Origin: Fervidobacterium pennivorans
Lineage (GTDB): Bacteria; Thermotogota; Thermotogae; Thermotogales; Fervidobacteriaceae
Assembly: GCF_001644665.1 (NCBI RefSeq)
Contig: NZ_CP011393.1
Coordinates: 1,997,853 to 2,061,852 of the forward strand
Direction of reading: 5' to 3'
DNA: 64,000 nt
The position numbers and the translations under genes are program-made. Positions 23,605 through 32,452 of the stretch are shown piece after piece. The notes beneath the pieces were generated by a model. It was not told the DNA's origin. It ran no database searches and saw only the letters and a list, made by a program, of their open reading frames with translations. Each line of letters begins with the position of its first letter. The stretch's first letter is position 1.

Positions 23605-25266
23605 ATGCAAACAAGAAAAGGTTTTATGACAGCTTTAGTGCTGATTTTCTTGACGGTGGCCAGCATCATGCTTTTGACTCTCTATCAACTCGTTGGTAAC
23701 TACAGAACAAATGCTATCAGAATGCAAGTCTCATCACAACTTGAGATAGATGCTATCAACCTCTTGAACGTTGGAGCTGGATTTTTGCGAAATCGTTCTG
23801 CTGGGATTTTAGGCTTCAACATCCCGTATCAAACAGGCTTACCTTCTTGGTATAACGATTTCAAATCAAAACTCAGCAGGGAATGGAGAGATTTTTTGGA
23901 AATCTACGCAGATAACAAATCTTTCTTAATTGCTGAAATAACAGCAAGTGGAAGCTTTGCTACCGACAACCAAATACGTGACGAGTTGGTTGGATATTTG
24001 TCAAATAGGAAGCTCTCTAATATCTCCATATACGCTATCAAGTCAAAAAGCCCGTTTTCAGTTCTAATTGTTGCAAGGGCTGAAAAAGTAGGGAAACTTG
24101 TATACAGTTATGGGATAGTCACCTCAAAAATCTTAAACCAATACGTTTACTTCACAAATAGAGAACGTCGTCCTGACGGGGTTACAATATATTTCATAAA
24201 GGGCGAACTTATCGATGGACCAGTTAGGTCGCACGATTATATAAACATAAACAACGAAGGTGGAAAACCAACGTTCACATCACCAATAGAGATCGTTGGA
24301 ATAAAAGACAGAAACGGAAACATAGTAAATCCTGCTGATTATAGCAATTTTGCAAACTTGTTAGGAAATCCACCATACAGGTTATTAACATCAACAGATA
24401 TAGCCGCACTTGATTTTAACGCGATAAAAAATGAGTATAAAAATTCCATAAATACACTTGTGAGAAATTACACTGACATCCGTTCAGAACCTTTGGTGCT
24501 TAGCGGAATAAAATTCAACGGTGATGTCACTATCAGTTTTGCCCATGGGCAATCTGGGAGTAACTACGATATAAAAATTTCCCAAGGTAACACCGATTAC
24601 ATCATCTCGTGGAACCCAGCTCCACCGGATGCCAGGATAAGAAAACAAGGTGGCGGTCCAGCAGAGGAATTTAATATAAAGTTTAACGGCGTAGTTTACG
24701 CAATTGGAAATATAACTATCGACGGTCCGACTCAACTTTCAACTTATAAAGGAAATTACACTCTTTTCTCTGAAAATGACATCATCATTAAAGACCGTCT
24801 TATTCCTTATAATACTTTCGCAAGTCAGTTCACCAACAATGAAGATGGTAACAACGGCGATCCGGTTAGTGAAAGTGTTAGTGTAAGTAAGCTTGCTAGT
24901 ATAAAGAATTTTGTAAACACACAGGAAACATCTTCATTAAACTTGGTTGCCATCAACAATGTAAGAGTTGGTGAAAAACTAAGAAATATGAAGATTTTCG
25001 CAAGCTTGTTTGCATTTGATGGTTCCTTCATGGTTGATAATCACAATACTGGCAGTCCCTCTGGGCAACTCTTTGTGTTTGGAAGCATCATGCAAAACTA
25101 TAGAGGTCCTGTCGGTACCTTCAACCCAAGAACTGGTGAAACACTTACAGGATATTACAAAACATACGCATACGACCCGAGGATATTGACAGGGGCACAT
25201 CAGCCCTACGGAACTCCAGCACGTTCTCAGACGGTTTCTGTTAAGGTTGTTGGAATTGCGAAATAA
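23605..25266 (+). CDS. Large PilX-like pilus-associated protein
   Basis: ~553 residues, start ATG 23605, 7-8 bases after GAGGAGGG; a TTG at 23587 would overlap that site. The N terminus RKGFMTALVLIFLTVASIM is a pilin-like leader (Lys-Gly before Phe) but without Glu at +5, as in PilX-type minor pilins. The rest is an extended, mostly beta region with polar repeats and a likely surface exposure (NEDGNNGDPVSES). Much longer than a normal pilin, so it may form the tip or an adhesin-like subunit. It closes the three-gene prepilin set; a chemoreceptor gene follows after ~100 bases. Confidence 0.65.
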   Translation: MQTRKGFMTALVLIFLTVASIMLLTLYQLVGNYRTNAIRMQVSSQLEIDAINLLNVGAGFLRNRSAGILGFNIPYQTGLPSWYNDFKSKLSREWRDFLEIYADNKSFLIAEITASGSFATDNQIRDELVGYLSNRKLSNISIYAIKSKSPFSVLIVARAEKVGKLVYSYGIVTSKILNQYVYFTNRERRPDGVTIYFIKGELIDGPVRSHDYININNEGGKPTFTSPIEIVGIKDRNGNIVNPADYSNFANLLGNPPYRLLTSTDIAALDFNAIKNEYKNSINTLVRNYTDIRSEPLVLSGIKFNGDVTISFAHGQSGSNYDIKISQGNTDYIISWNPAPPDARIRKQGGGPAEEFNIKFNGVVYAIGNITIDGPTQLSTYKGNYTLFSENDIIIKDRLIPYNTFASQFTNNEDGNNGDPVSESVSVSKLASIKNFVNTQETSSLNLVAINNVRVGEKLRNMKIFASLFAFDGSFMVDNHNTGSPSGQLFVFGSIMQNYRGPVGTFNPRTGETLTGYYKTYAYDPRILTGAHQPYGTPARSQTVSVKVVGIAK

Positions 25267-25368
25267 AATTTTGATAAAAATCACTATTTATAGAGTATTT
25301 GTGATAGAATTGTATAGCATAACGACAGATAGAAAGATAGACGAAACTATTAAGTTGGAGGTATGTGC

Positions 25369-27093
25369 ATGAATCTGGCAGAAAACGAAAAGAACACTAT
25401 ATTGAAAAAACTCTCTATCCTACCTGTTATTGCGGTCACGGTTATCGATTTACCCGCACTCTTGTTTAGTTACTATGTTTTTGCGGGTATTGGAAATTAC
25501 CCAATTGTGAACATACTTCTTGGATATCTAATCGATTTGGTTGTGCTACTTCCCGTTGTACTGTTTTTGATTAGGGCTAACGTAAGAAAGGCGTTTGAGG
25601 GCAAAGGGTTTAACGTCCCAATATACATGTCTGTGGTATTGTTCACAGCAAACATAGTTGCAGCAACTATCGTCGGACTTTTTGCAAGTAAATTGGCTCC
25701 GCTTCCTGAAAGCGTACTTATGCTCAGATTGTCTGGTGCACTTGCGATAAATATGGATATAATTGCACTAGTGTTGTATATTTATTCGAGGATGAACGTT
25801 GCTCAAGTGGTTGAAAGTAAGCTGTTTCATAAATTCATGATTCCAACTACCACAAAGTTGAGCGTTGGCGTCATGGCTGTATCACTTTGGATTGGTCCCG
25901 CACTGCTAAAATATGCAACACTCGCCTTTGAGATTGAAAATTCTGTGCAATTCAAACTTGTGTTAATAAGCATTGTGCTGAATATTGTAATCGCAGTAGT
26001 CACCATCGTTCTTGCAAGAGGTGTTCTAAAAGGTCTGCCGTCGCTCAAACAAGCATTTGAAAAGATTGCATCTGGTGATTTGACATACAGGGTTGAGGTT
26101 AAATCTATAGACGAATTCTGGCAAATCAATTCGCTACTTAATCATGCGACGGAAAGTATTTCAAGGCTTATCTCTGAGTCAAAGAACGCTTCCGAAATGA
26201 CAGAAAACTCACTGGAAACGTTTGAAAAAACTTTCAATAACTTCGAAAATATGTCAATTTCTTTCTCTAAAGCTATTGAGAAACAGCAAGAAGATATTTC
26301 CCGTATCTCCGCATCTATCGAAGAGATAAATGCAACTATCGAAGAACTTTCAAGCCAATCACAAGGTCTGAGTAACCTTGCTGCCCAGGCGGCAGAATTA
26401 GCAAAGACGCTTGAAGAAAGAGCGACGTTTGGAAGTAAGGAGCTTGAAAATGTCAGGAACATTACCAGTGGATTTGTGAGAGAATACGAAGAATTAAGAA
26501 ACGGAATTAGAGACCTGAGTTCCGCAACAAAGAACATAGGCAGTATTATCGAAACTGTAAGACAAATAGCAGAACAAACCAATTTGCTCGCTCTGAACGC
26601 AGCTATTGAGGCAGCAAGGGCTGGGGAAGCTGGAAGAGGTTTTGCAGTTGTTGCCGATGAGATAAGAAAATTGGCAGAACAAACAAAGTCTTCAACCGAT
26701 ACGATAAACTCAACGATATCGGCCGTGGATACGTATTCCAAAGCTCTGGAAAGTCAGATAGAAAAGCTTTACACGGAAGTTGAACAAACCGAGCAAGGCT
26801 ACAAGAAAGTTTCAGAAAGTTTTGAACAGATAGCCAGGTCTATATCAGAATTAACGAATGTAATAGACAACGTAGCAGCACATTCACAAGAACAGACAGC
26901 AAGCGCGGAAGAGATGAGTTCCGCATCCACAGAGATAGTCCACAGTATACAGGCAATCGAAGAAAGTGGTTCGTATATACTTGAAAGAATGAGAACGAGC
27001 GTTGAAGAAATTGGGAATATCCGAAGACAGATTGAGCAACTTAGGGATGTTGTTGACAGATTAGTTTCCGAACTCAACAAATTCAAGGTGTAA
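25369..27093 (+). CDS. Methyl-accepting chemotaxis protein
   Basis: ~574 residues. Start ATG 25369, seven bases behind GGAGGT (the ATG at 25363 is too close). About six hydrophobic helices occupy ~14-215, so the sensory part is membrane-embedded instead of a large periplasmic domain. A HAMP-like segment (~220-270) is followed by the canonical signalling hairpin with [21 protein letters not shown] and [18 protein letters not shown]. Glu/Gln-rich methylation helices flank it. CheR, which would methylate it, is at 59.7-60.6 kb. Unlike the receptor at 2.9-4.2 kb this one should join the standard CheA/CheW array. Confidence 0.92.
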   Translation: MNLAENEKNTILKKLSILPVIAVTVIDLPALLFSYYVFAGIGNYPIVNILLGYLIDLVVLLPVVLFLIRANVRKAFEGKGFNVPIYMSVVLFTANIVAATIVGLFASKLAPLPESVLMLRLSGALAINMDIIALVLYIYSRMNVAQVVESKLFHKFMIPTTTKLSVGVMAVSLWIGPALLKYATLAFEIENSVQFKLVLISIVLNIVIAVVTIVLARGVLKGLPSLKQAFEKIASGDLTYRVEVKSIDEFWQINSLLNHATESISRLISESKNASEMTENSLETFEKTFNNFENMSISFSKAIEKQQEDISRISASIEEINATIEELSSQSQGLSNLAAQAAELAKTLEERATFGSKELENVRNITSGFVREYEELRNGIRDLSSATKNIGSIIETVRQIAEQTNLLALNAAIEAARAGEAGRGFAVVADEIRKLAEQTKSSTDTINSTISAVDTYSKALESQIEKLYTEVEQTEQGYKKVSESFEQIARSISELTNVIDNVAAHSQEQTASAEEMSSASTEIVHSIQAIEESGSYILERMRTSVEEIGNIRRQIEQLRDVVDRLVSELNKFKV

Positions 27094-27115
27094 AAAAATT
27101 CGAAACAGCAAAATA

Positions 27116-27140
27116 AGCTCCCCAGATGGGGAGCTATTTT
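27116..27140. terminator. Bidirectional terminator between MCP and lipoprotein genes
   Basis: Perfect stem AGCTCCCC (27116-27123) and GGGGAGCT (27128-27135), loop AGAT, flanked by ATTTT on one side and AAAAT on the other, between two convergent genes. Confidence 0.85.
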
Positions 27141-28689
27141 ATTCATCGCTTGTTACAAAAAGATAGTATTTCTCAGGTGCAATAACCACGGGTGAAATTC
27201 TGAAGTTGTAATCACAGTTTACACTGAGCGATAAGGAATTATTTTCATTATCATCCCACATCACTGCTATCAACTCCGGTGCCCATTCGTATGGTTTTCC
27301 CGGTTGAAGCTTTCCATCAGGCAAGTCTTTCCAAACGTAGCTACTCATGTTGATTGTTACAATTGATGAATCACTTGTAAAATAGGGAATATCGATAAGT
27401 GGGTAATGAAAAACACCACTATTAACGGTTAGGTCGTATATCCACATATCGTAAAGATACTTGATTTTCCCTTCATACTTCTCCACACCAGATATTTTCC
27501 AGCTAAATGTAGGAGATAAAGAGACATCTGTTGCTCCATCCAACGGGGAAACATCTGTTATCTCAACCATAGGCAACGGTTCTACACTACCAAGGAATAC
27601 TTTTGGTCCTTCCATTCCACCGTATTTCGAAGATATAGAATACCAGACTCTACTTCCCGGTCTAATATCACTTGTATCATAGTAAGTATTTTGCCTTGAA
27701 CTCACAACTGTAAGCTTTTGATACTCTTTGCCATCGTATGACTTATAGATAACGTATCCGTCGGGTTCATCCGTTTTGTTTCTCTGCGAGCTTTCAGACC
27801 ATCTTTTCCAGGAGAGTTTAACGTATAAGTTTGTAGGACTTTTGCTTTGGTTTGGCATGCTACTATCCTGGGTTGAGTAATATTTTATAGTCGTGTTCAG
27901 ATTGTATGCGTAAACTGCAGGTTGATTGGCTTCTACCACATAAGGATTGATTTTCAAATTTGTAAATTTGGTCACTGTAAGGGGCACAACAACTTCGTAT
28001 CTGTTGTCGTTCACATCGTAAGCATCGATGAAGAGATATAGCTTCCCTGAGAAAGGTCTTAAATCTAACTCTCCCTCAAGAATATTAGACTCAGCAAACA
28101 ACCTTGGAGAAGTAAGATATTCAGCACCTGGCGGAGTGCCAAGTTTGGCATACATGAAAGATACTGGGAAATTTGAAGTTGTGCTTTTCGCCGAAATATA
28201 GATATAAGACAGTCCAAGAATGTTGTATATAGAGCTGTCATCGGAGAGTAATTTAGAAATCTTGTTTTTTGAAGTATAGATATCAAACGATAAGTCCATT
28301 TCGTTTTGATTTTGTTCTGATGATAATAACTTTGTCCTCCTTAATGTTGTATTAAGCACAAGTGGTGAATGGATGTTTAGAATCTTTATGGTTGTCTTCG
28401 CGTGGCCACTTTTCGAGATTTTTACTAAGTATGGTCCTGAGTACAATTTGACGTTAAAACGTGCCTTCCCGTCAATTGTCTGTTTTGTATCAACAACATG
28501 TCCATCTCTGAGAAGTTCTACAGTGGCACCATCGACTGCTGGACCACTGTTGTACTCAGATACATACAACGCAATCTCAACACTTTCTGTATCTGGCTTT
28601 GTAATGATACATGAGCTAAGTAACAGTGACAACAGTATAATTACTGATAAAAAGAATTTATACATCCCTGCTTTAGTCATTCGTTCCAC
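27139..28689 (-). CDS. Surface lipoprotein, partner of the second fervidolysin
   Basis: ~516 residues. Start GTG 28689, 9 bases after GGGGAG; further upstream codons would overlap the protease gene. Signal peptide and lipobox LLSSC near residue 27. It then runs parallel to the lipoprotein at 15.6-17.6 kb: carboxypeptidase-regulatory-like fold (YNSGPAVDGATVELLRDG), central domain (AEYLTSPRLFAESNILEGELDL), FN3-like unit (YVIYKSYDGKEYQKLTVV) and final beta domain (SPLDGATDVSLSPTFSWKISGV). It lacks the N-terminal Ig-like repeat of the other copy. It lies 43 bases downstream of the protease, the opposite order to the first pair. Confidence 0.8.
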   Translation of the reverse strand: MERMTKAGMYKFFLSVIILLSLLLSSCIITKPDTESVEIALYVSEYNSGPAVDGATVELLRDGHVVDTKQTIDGKARFNVKLYSGPYLVKISKSGHAKTTIKILNIHSPLVLNTTLRRTKLLSSEQNQNEMDLSFDIYTSKNKISKLLSDDSSIYNILGLSYIYISAKSTTSNFPVSFMYAKLGTPPGAEYLTSPRLFAESNILEGELDLRPFSGKLYLFIDAYDVNDNRYEVVVPLTVTKFTNLKINPYVVEANQPAVYAYNLNTTIKYYSTQDSSMPNQSKSPTNLYVKLSWKRWSESSQRNKTDEPDGYVIYKSYDGKEYQKLTVVSSRQNTYYDTSDIRPGSRVWYSISSKYGGMEGPKVFLGSVEPLPMVEITDVSPLDGATDVSLSPTFSWKISGVEKYEGKIKYLYDMWIYDLTVNSGVFHYPLIDIPYFTSDSSIVTINMSSYVWKDLPDGKLQPGKPYEWAPELIAVMWDDNENNSLSLSVNCDYNFRISPVVIAPEKYYLFVTSDE

Positions 28690-28732
28690 AAATTCACACT
28701 CCCCAATTAATTCGTCGCTATTTTCAAGTCTT

Positions 28733-30820
28733 TTAATCCGACTTACCAAAAAGTGTCCACCATGCATACGGACCATTGCTATCGTAAATGTAAGTTTCTG
28801 TCGCATCTTCCAGAATCTTCCCACCAATCGGTATATGTGTTCCGTTGATTGTTAGAGTTCCAGAAACAGAAATGCTTTCGTAGGCTTTTTGTGACAGTCT
28901 CAGTTTAATTAGGTAACGTCCACTCAGCTCTGAGAAATCAACGGTATTGCTTGTCAAATCCTTTGTTATCTCGTATCCAGTTTCCGTTGGTAGCTTTGTC
29001 ACATCAAGAAAAACGATCTGTGGATTCACGCCAACTTCTGGTATATCTATTTCCAGGGAAGCCTGAGAGGAAAACCTTACGATATCGGACTTACTTTCGT
29101 TTAAAGTCTGATGAAAAGTCAACGTCCGTTCCTCTGCCTTTCTGTGAGCTATGCGCATCAGTCCTTCAGAATTTTCTTTCGAATCCGGCCCACTGACTAT
29201 TACATCGTAATCACCTGCATCTATACTTATAAATTTCGCAATACCTTCTGCATTCGTTTTGGCAAAATACCGAATATTTCGCCCGTTGCTTGCAACTCCT
29301 ACAAGTGAAACACTCACAGAAGGCACATTCCACTTTCCATACGCATCTGTAACAGTTAAGCGATAATCTAACCCTCCGTCTACTGGTAAATTCTGATTGA
29401 CTGCGCTGGCATTTACCAAACCGTAACCAGCTTTTTCATCGTAGCCCTTTTCACCTATGTCAACAGCACTTTCTTCAAGTATCTTTCTTATTTGCCAAGG
29501 CTTTGCGTTTGGATATTTCTGCAGCAATAATGCCACCAATCCAGAAACGTGTGGTGTTGCCATGGATGTGCCGGTCATGTAACCATAATAGCCGTTGTTT
29601 TCCGCCAAAGCAAAGCTCCTTCTGTCGTATCCTCGTGAACCTTCCTGAGGCATTGTTGAAATAATCGACACTCCAGGTGCACACACACTTATCATTGGGC
29701 TACCGCTGGAAAAGTCTGCAACAGTATAGTCTCCACCGTTGAACTCCACAGCACCCACTTGTATAACACCAGGATAATTCGCCGGATATTGGTAAGATTG
29801 TATAGCTTTTGAATTACCGGCCGCTGCGACTACAACCACCCCTCTTTCGAGTGCATAGTCAAATGCATCTTTAAGTGTCTGTGAATACCCAGCCCCGCCC
29901 CACGAATTGTTCAATATCTTTGCTCCATGATTAACTGCCCAAATTATCCCTTTTGCTGCGTAATCGTCTCCTACATACCAACCTCCGTTATCGAACAAAA
30001 CCACAGGCATCACTTTTGCACCTGGTGCTACGCCTACAATTCCCTTTCCATCAGACTTTGCAACAATCGTACCTGCCACGTGCGTTCCATGTGAACCCCC
30101 AAAGGATGAGTCAGTGCCCTCTGCAAGAACTTCATCCGTAGATGGTCGGTAGCCTTCTACAACTTGCCCTTGCAAATCCGGATGGGTTCCATCAACACCG
30201 GTATCGAGAACGGCGACAATAACCCCTTCGCCTCTGTGTCCATCGCTCCATGTATCTTTAATCTTAATAGCCCTGAGCCCCCACAGATACAGGTCAAGAG
30301 ACTCTCCTGAGTAGTTGGTGTATTCAGAGAGAGTGGCAACTAACTTTTTCGTTTCATAGTTATCTGGTCGAGTATTTATCTCAAATGGAACCAGCTTCCT
30401 AACATAAACATATTCCGCATATCTTATTCCATATTTTCCTCTTATCAGTTCGTTTCCCAAAAGTTGGAGTGTTTTATCCACGTTTTCAACCTTTACAGAG
30501 ATTACTTTAATCTCCGGAATATGAACAACCAGCTTTCCGTTAAGTAAATTCAAAATACTATTGATTTTCTCCTCATCAGAATAACCAATGAGAATACGGT
30601 CAGCGTAATATTCGTTACCGTTTTCTTCAAAAGAAATTGGAGATTCCGAAGGCAGATTTTCCTTGGCATGAGTTTCTTTGTGCAGGCAAGAAGTTAAAGA
30701 AAGTGATAGTAGAACAAGAAAAAGCGAAGAAAAGAACAAGAAAGAAAAAATTAAGCTCGCAAAAGACGTGCTTAATTGCTTTAGAATAATGAACGCTTTA
30801 AACCTTTGAAACTTTTTCAT
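28733..30820 (-). CDS. Second fervidolysin-like subtilase (lipoprotein)
   Basis: 695 residues. The N terminus is long (hydrophobic run ~20-42) and ends in a lipobox LTSC. Pro-region ~70-150. S8 catalytic domain with Asp in AVLDTGVDGTHP, His in GGSHGTHVAG, oxyanion Asn in AAAGNS and Ser in GTSMATPH. Beta-sandwich C-terminal domains end in YAWWTLFG, the same tail motif as in the first protease. All catalytic residues are present, so it should be active. Ribosome site GGAAGGAG. The gene follows a diguanylate cyclase by 42 bases and precedes its lipoprotein, so all three may share one transcript. Diverged from the first copy mainly in signal, pro-region and C-terminal domain. Confidence 0.9.
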   Translation of the reverse strand: MKKFQRFKAFIILKQLSTSFASLIFSFLFFSSLFLVLLSLSLTSCLHKETHAKENLPSESPISFEENGNEYYADRILIGYSDEEKINSILNLLNGKLVVHIPEIKVISVKVENVDKTLQLLGNELIRGKYGIRYAEYVYVRKLVPFEINTRPDNYETKKLVATLSEYTNYSGESLDLYLWGLRAIKIKDTWSDGHRGEGVIVAVLDTGVDGTHPDLQGQVVEGYRPSTDEVLAEGTDSSFGGSHGTHVAGTIVAKSDGKGIVGVAPGAKVMPVVLFDNGGWYVGDDYAAKGIIWAVNHGAKILNNSWGGAGYSQTLKDAFDYALERGVVVVAAAGNSKAIQSYQYPANYPGVIQVGAVEFNGGDYTVADFSSGSPMISVCAPGVSIISTMPQEGSRGYDRRSFALAENNGYYGYMTGTSMATPHVSGLVALLLQKYPNAKPWQIRKILEESAVDIGEKGYDEKAGYGLVNASAVNQNLPVDGGLDYRLTVTDAYGKWNVPSVSVSLVGVASNGRNIRYFAKTNAEGIAKFISIDAGDYDVIVSGPDSKENSEGLMRIAHRKAEERTLTFHQTLNESKSDIVRFSSQASLEIDIPEVGVNPQIVFLDVTKLPTETGYEITKDLTSNTVDFSELSGRYLIKLRLSQKAYESISVSGTLTINGTHIPIGGKILEDATETYIYDSNGPYAWWTLFGKSD

Positions 30821-30862
30821 CTTAGCGTCTTCTCCTTCCTTATTATCTTTTTACAGCATTTG

Positions 30863-32344
30863 TTATGTATTGCTTGTTTTACTCTTCTTCATCTCGTACA
30901 TCCTTTTATCGACTTCTTTGTAAACATCATCTATCGTCTCAAATTCTGAGATTTCTAACATACCATACGATATAGAAATATTCTTTTCTTTCAACGATTC
31001 CACTATTCTTTTCATTACCAATTCGGCGTTCTCAACTGTTGTTTCTGGAAAAACAAGCACAAATTCATCGCCACCGTATCTGGCAACTAAATCCATGACT
31101 CTTATGTTTTTAAATATTGTTTCAACTAAGGTCTTTAACACTCCGTCTCCATACACATGCCCGTATGTGTCGTTAATCTTTTTAAATTCGTTAACATCCA
31201 GGAACACAACCGTTGTCTTAGAGTTTGTTCGCCTACATTTGCTCAACTCTTTTTCTAAAAATTGTTCTAAAAACCGCCTGCTATACGCTCCAGTAAGATA
31301 GTCCTTTATCGATAGTTCGAAAAGTTTCGTCCTTTCTGTGTTCAATTCATCCAGTATTTCGATAAACCTTAGTGCAAGGGATATGAAATGAGCTATCTTG
31401 TCAAAAATAGCAAGTGTCGATTTTGAAAATTGGTCTTCGCCTTGCTTTTCGAACAAAATAACTCCTTTAGTTAATCCACGAAATGACACCGGAACACCGT
31501 AAATTGTGAAGCCCTTGGTTGTGAATCGCCTTATATAGTAAAAGTTGTAACCATCACTAAAAGAAGTGTCTTTTTCAGAATTTCTGATATGGACTTTCAG
31601 ACCTTTGTCAACTATATACCTGGACAGGGTTTTTTCCTCGGGCTTTATAACAAAACCACTTCTATCATCTTCGTCTGTATACTTAAAGTACGGAAAGTAG
31701 AGTTCTCCTGTCGGTTTTAGCAGACCTATTCCAAAGATATCAACAAGTCCGTAGTTAGCAAGTATTTTCTTGATAGCTTCACCAAGTTCATACAAGTTTA
31801 TACTTTCTTTTGAAAAATGTTCATTGAAAATCTCGCTGAGCTCGGCTAGTATAGTTACTTCTAAGTTCGATAACTCATTAGATACATCTCTGGTTGTTAG
31901 CACAGCGTATTTCTTATCGTTGAGGTGTTTTTTAAAATATTTAATCTCAAAATATTTCTGACCAATTTCTTTTCTCCAAACTCCAGAATAATCTGATGCT
32001 TTTGCCTCGCGTTGTTTTTTAATCTCGGTTAGGATATCGTAAAACACTAAATACCTCTCCGGGTGAGAAAACAACTCATCTAAGTTTTTTTTATTTCTTA
32101 TATCAATCCCTGCAACATCTGTATGCTCAAGTAAGATACTATTGATATACACCAGCTCATCATCAATCCAGATTGCAATTCCCAGTTTTTCACCTTCTAA
32201 AACTATGCCCAGTCCGCTGATAAATTCATTCAGTGATTTTTCATTCTTTGCTTTTCCTCTTAGTTTTCGTCTATTTGTCACAAAAAGAACAAACAAGATA
32301 GCGATAAGTAAGAAACAAACAGCGAAAATCACCTTCAGCAGCAC
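30863..32344 (-). CDS. Membrane-anchored diguanylate cyclase (GAF-like, GGDEF)
   Basis: ~494 residues. The frame is open further upstream but runs through a terminator hairpin; start GTG 32344, 8 bases after GAGGGAG, is preferred. One membrane helix (~3-22, VIFAVCFLLIAILFVLFV) is followed by a PAS-like region (~45-165), a GAF-like region (~170-330, FFYYIRRF-type strands and TIYGVPVSFRGLTKGVILFE) and a complete GGDEF domain: DYLTGAYSRRFLEQFL, FLDVNEFKKINDTYGHVYGD and RYGGDEFVLVF. It is the first gene ahead of the second protease/lipoprotein pair. A link between c-di-GMP and protease production is inferred from gene order only. Confidence 0.85.
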   Translation of the reverse strand: MLLKVIFAVCFLLIAILFVLFVTNRRKLRGKAKNEKSLNEFISGLGIVLEGEKLGIAIWIDDELVYINSILLEHTDVAGIDIRNKKNLDELFSHPERYLVFYDILTEIKKQREAKASDYSGVWRKEIGQKYFEIKYFKKHLNDKKYAVLTTRDVSNELSNLEVTILAELSEIFNEHFSKESINLYELGEAIKKILANYGLVDIFGIGLLKPTGELYFPYFKYTDEDDRSGFVIKPEEKTLSRYIVDKGLKVHIRNSEKDTSFSDGYNFYYIRRFTTKGFTIYGVPVSFRGLTKGVILFEKQGEDQFSKSTLAIFDKIAHFISLALRFIEILDELNTERTKLFELSIKDYLTGAYSRRFLEQFLEKELSKCRRTNSKTTVVFLDVNEFKKINDTYGHVYGDGVLKTLVETIFKNIRVMDLVARYGGDEFVLVFPETTVENAELVMKRIVESLKEKNISISYGMLEISEFETIDDVYKEVDKRMYEMKKSKTSNT

Positions 32345-32364
32345 TTTACTCACTCCCTCGAAAA

Positions 32365-32407
32365 AAAATAATGCCAAGGTTTTTAAAAAACCCCTTGGCA
32401 TTATTTT
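32365..32407 (-). terminator. Terminator of the ABC transporter gene
   Basis: Long inverted repeat AAAATAATGCCAAGG (32365-32379) with its complement at 32393-32407; on the minus strand it runs into a T tract. It lies between the transporter stop and the start of the GGDEF gene. Confidence 0.8.
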
Positions 32408-32452
32408 ATCACAAATATTTGAATTTTGATAACACATCAACACTTACCATTG

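Noticed and set aside
24241..24260. Possible CRISPR or direct repeats anywhere in the window
   Set aside because: No regularly spaced repeats were found; only paralogous genes and the short GC-rich word recur.
26142..26741. 199-codon antisense frame in the MCP gene
   Set aside because: Antisense of the conserved signalling helix; such open frames arise from its codon pattern.
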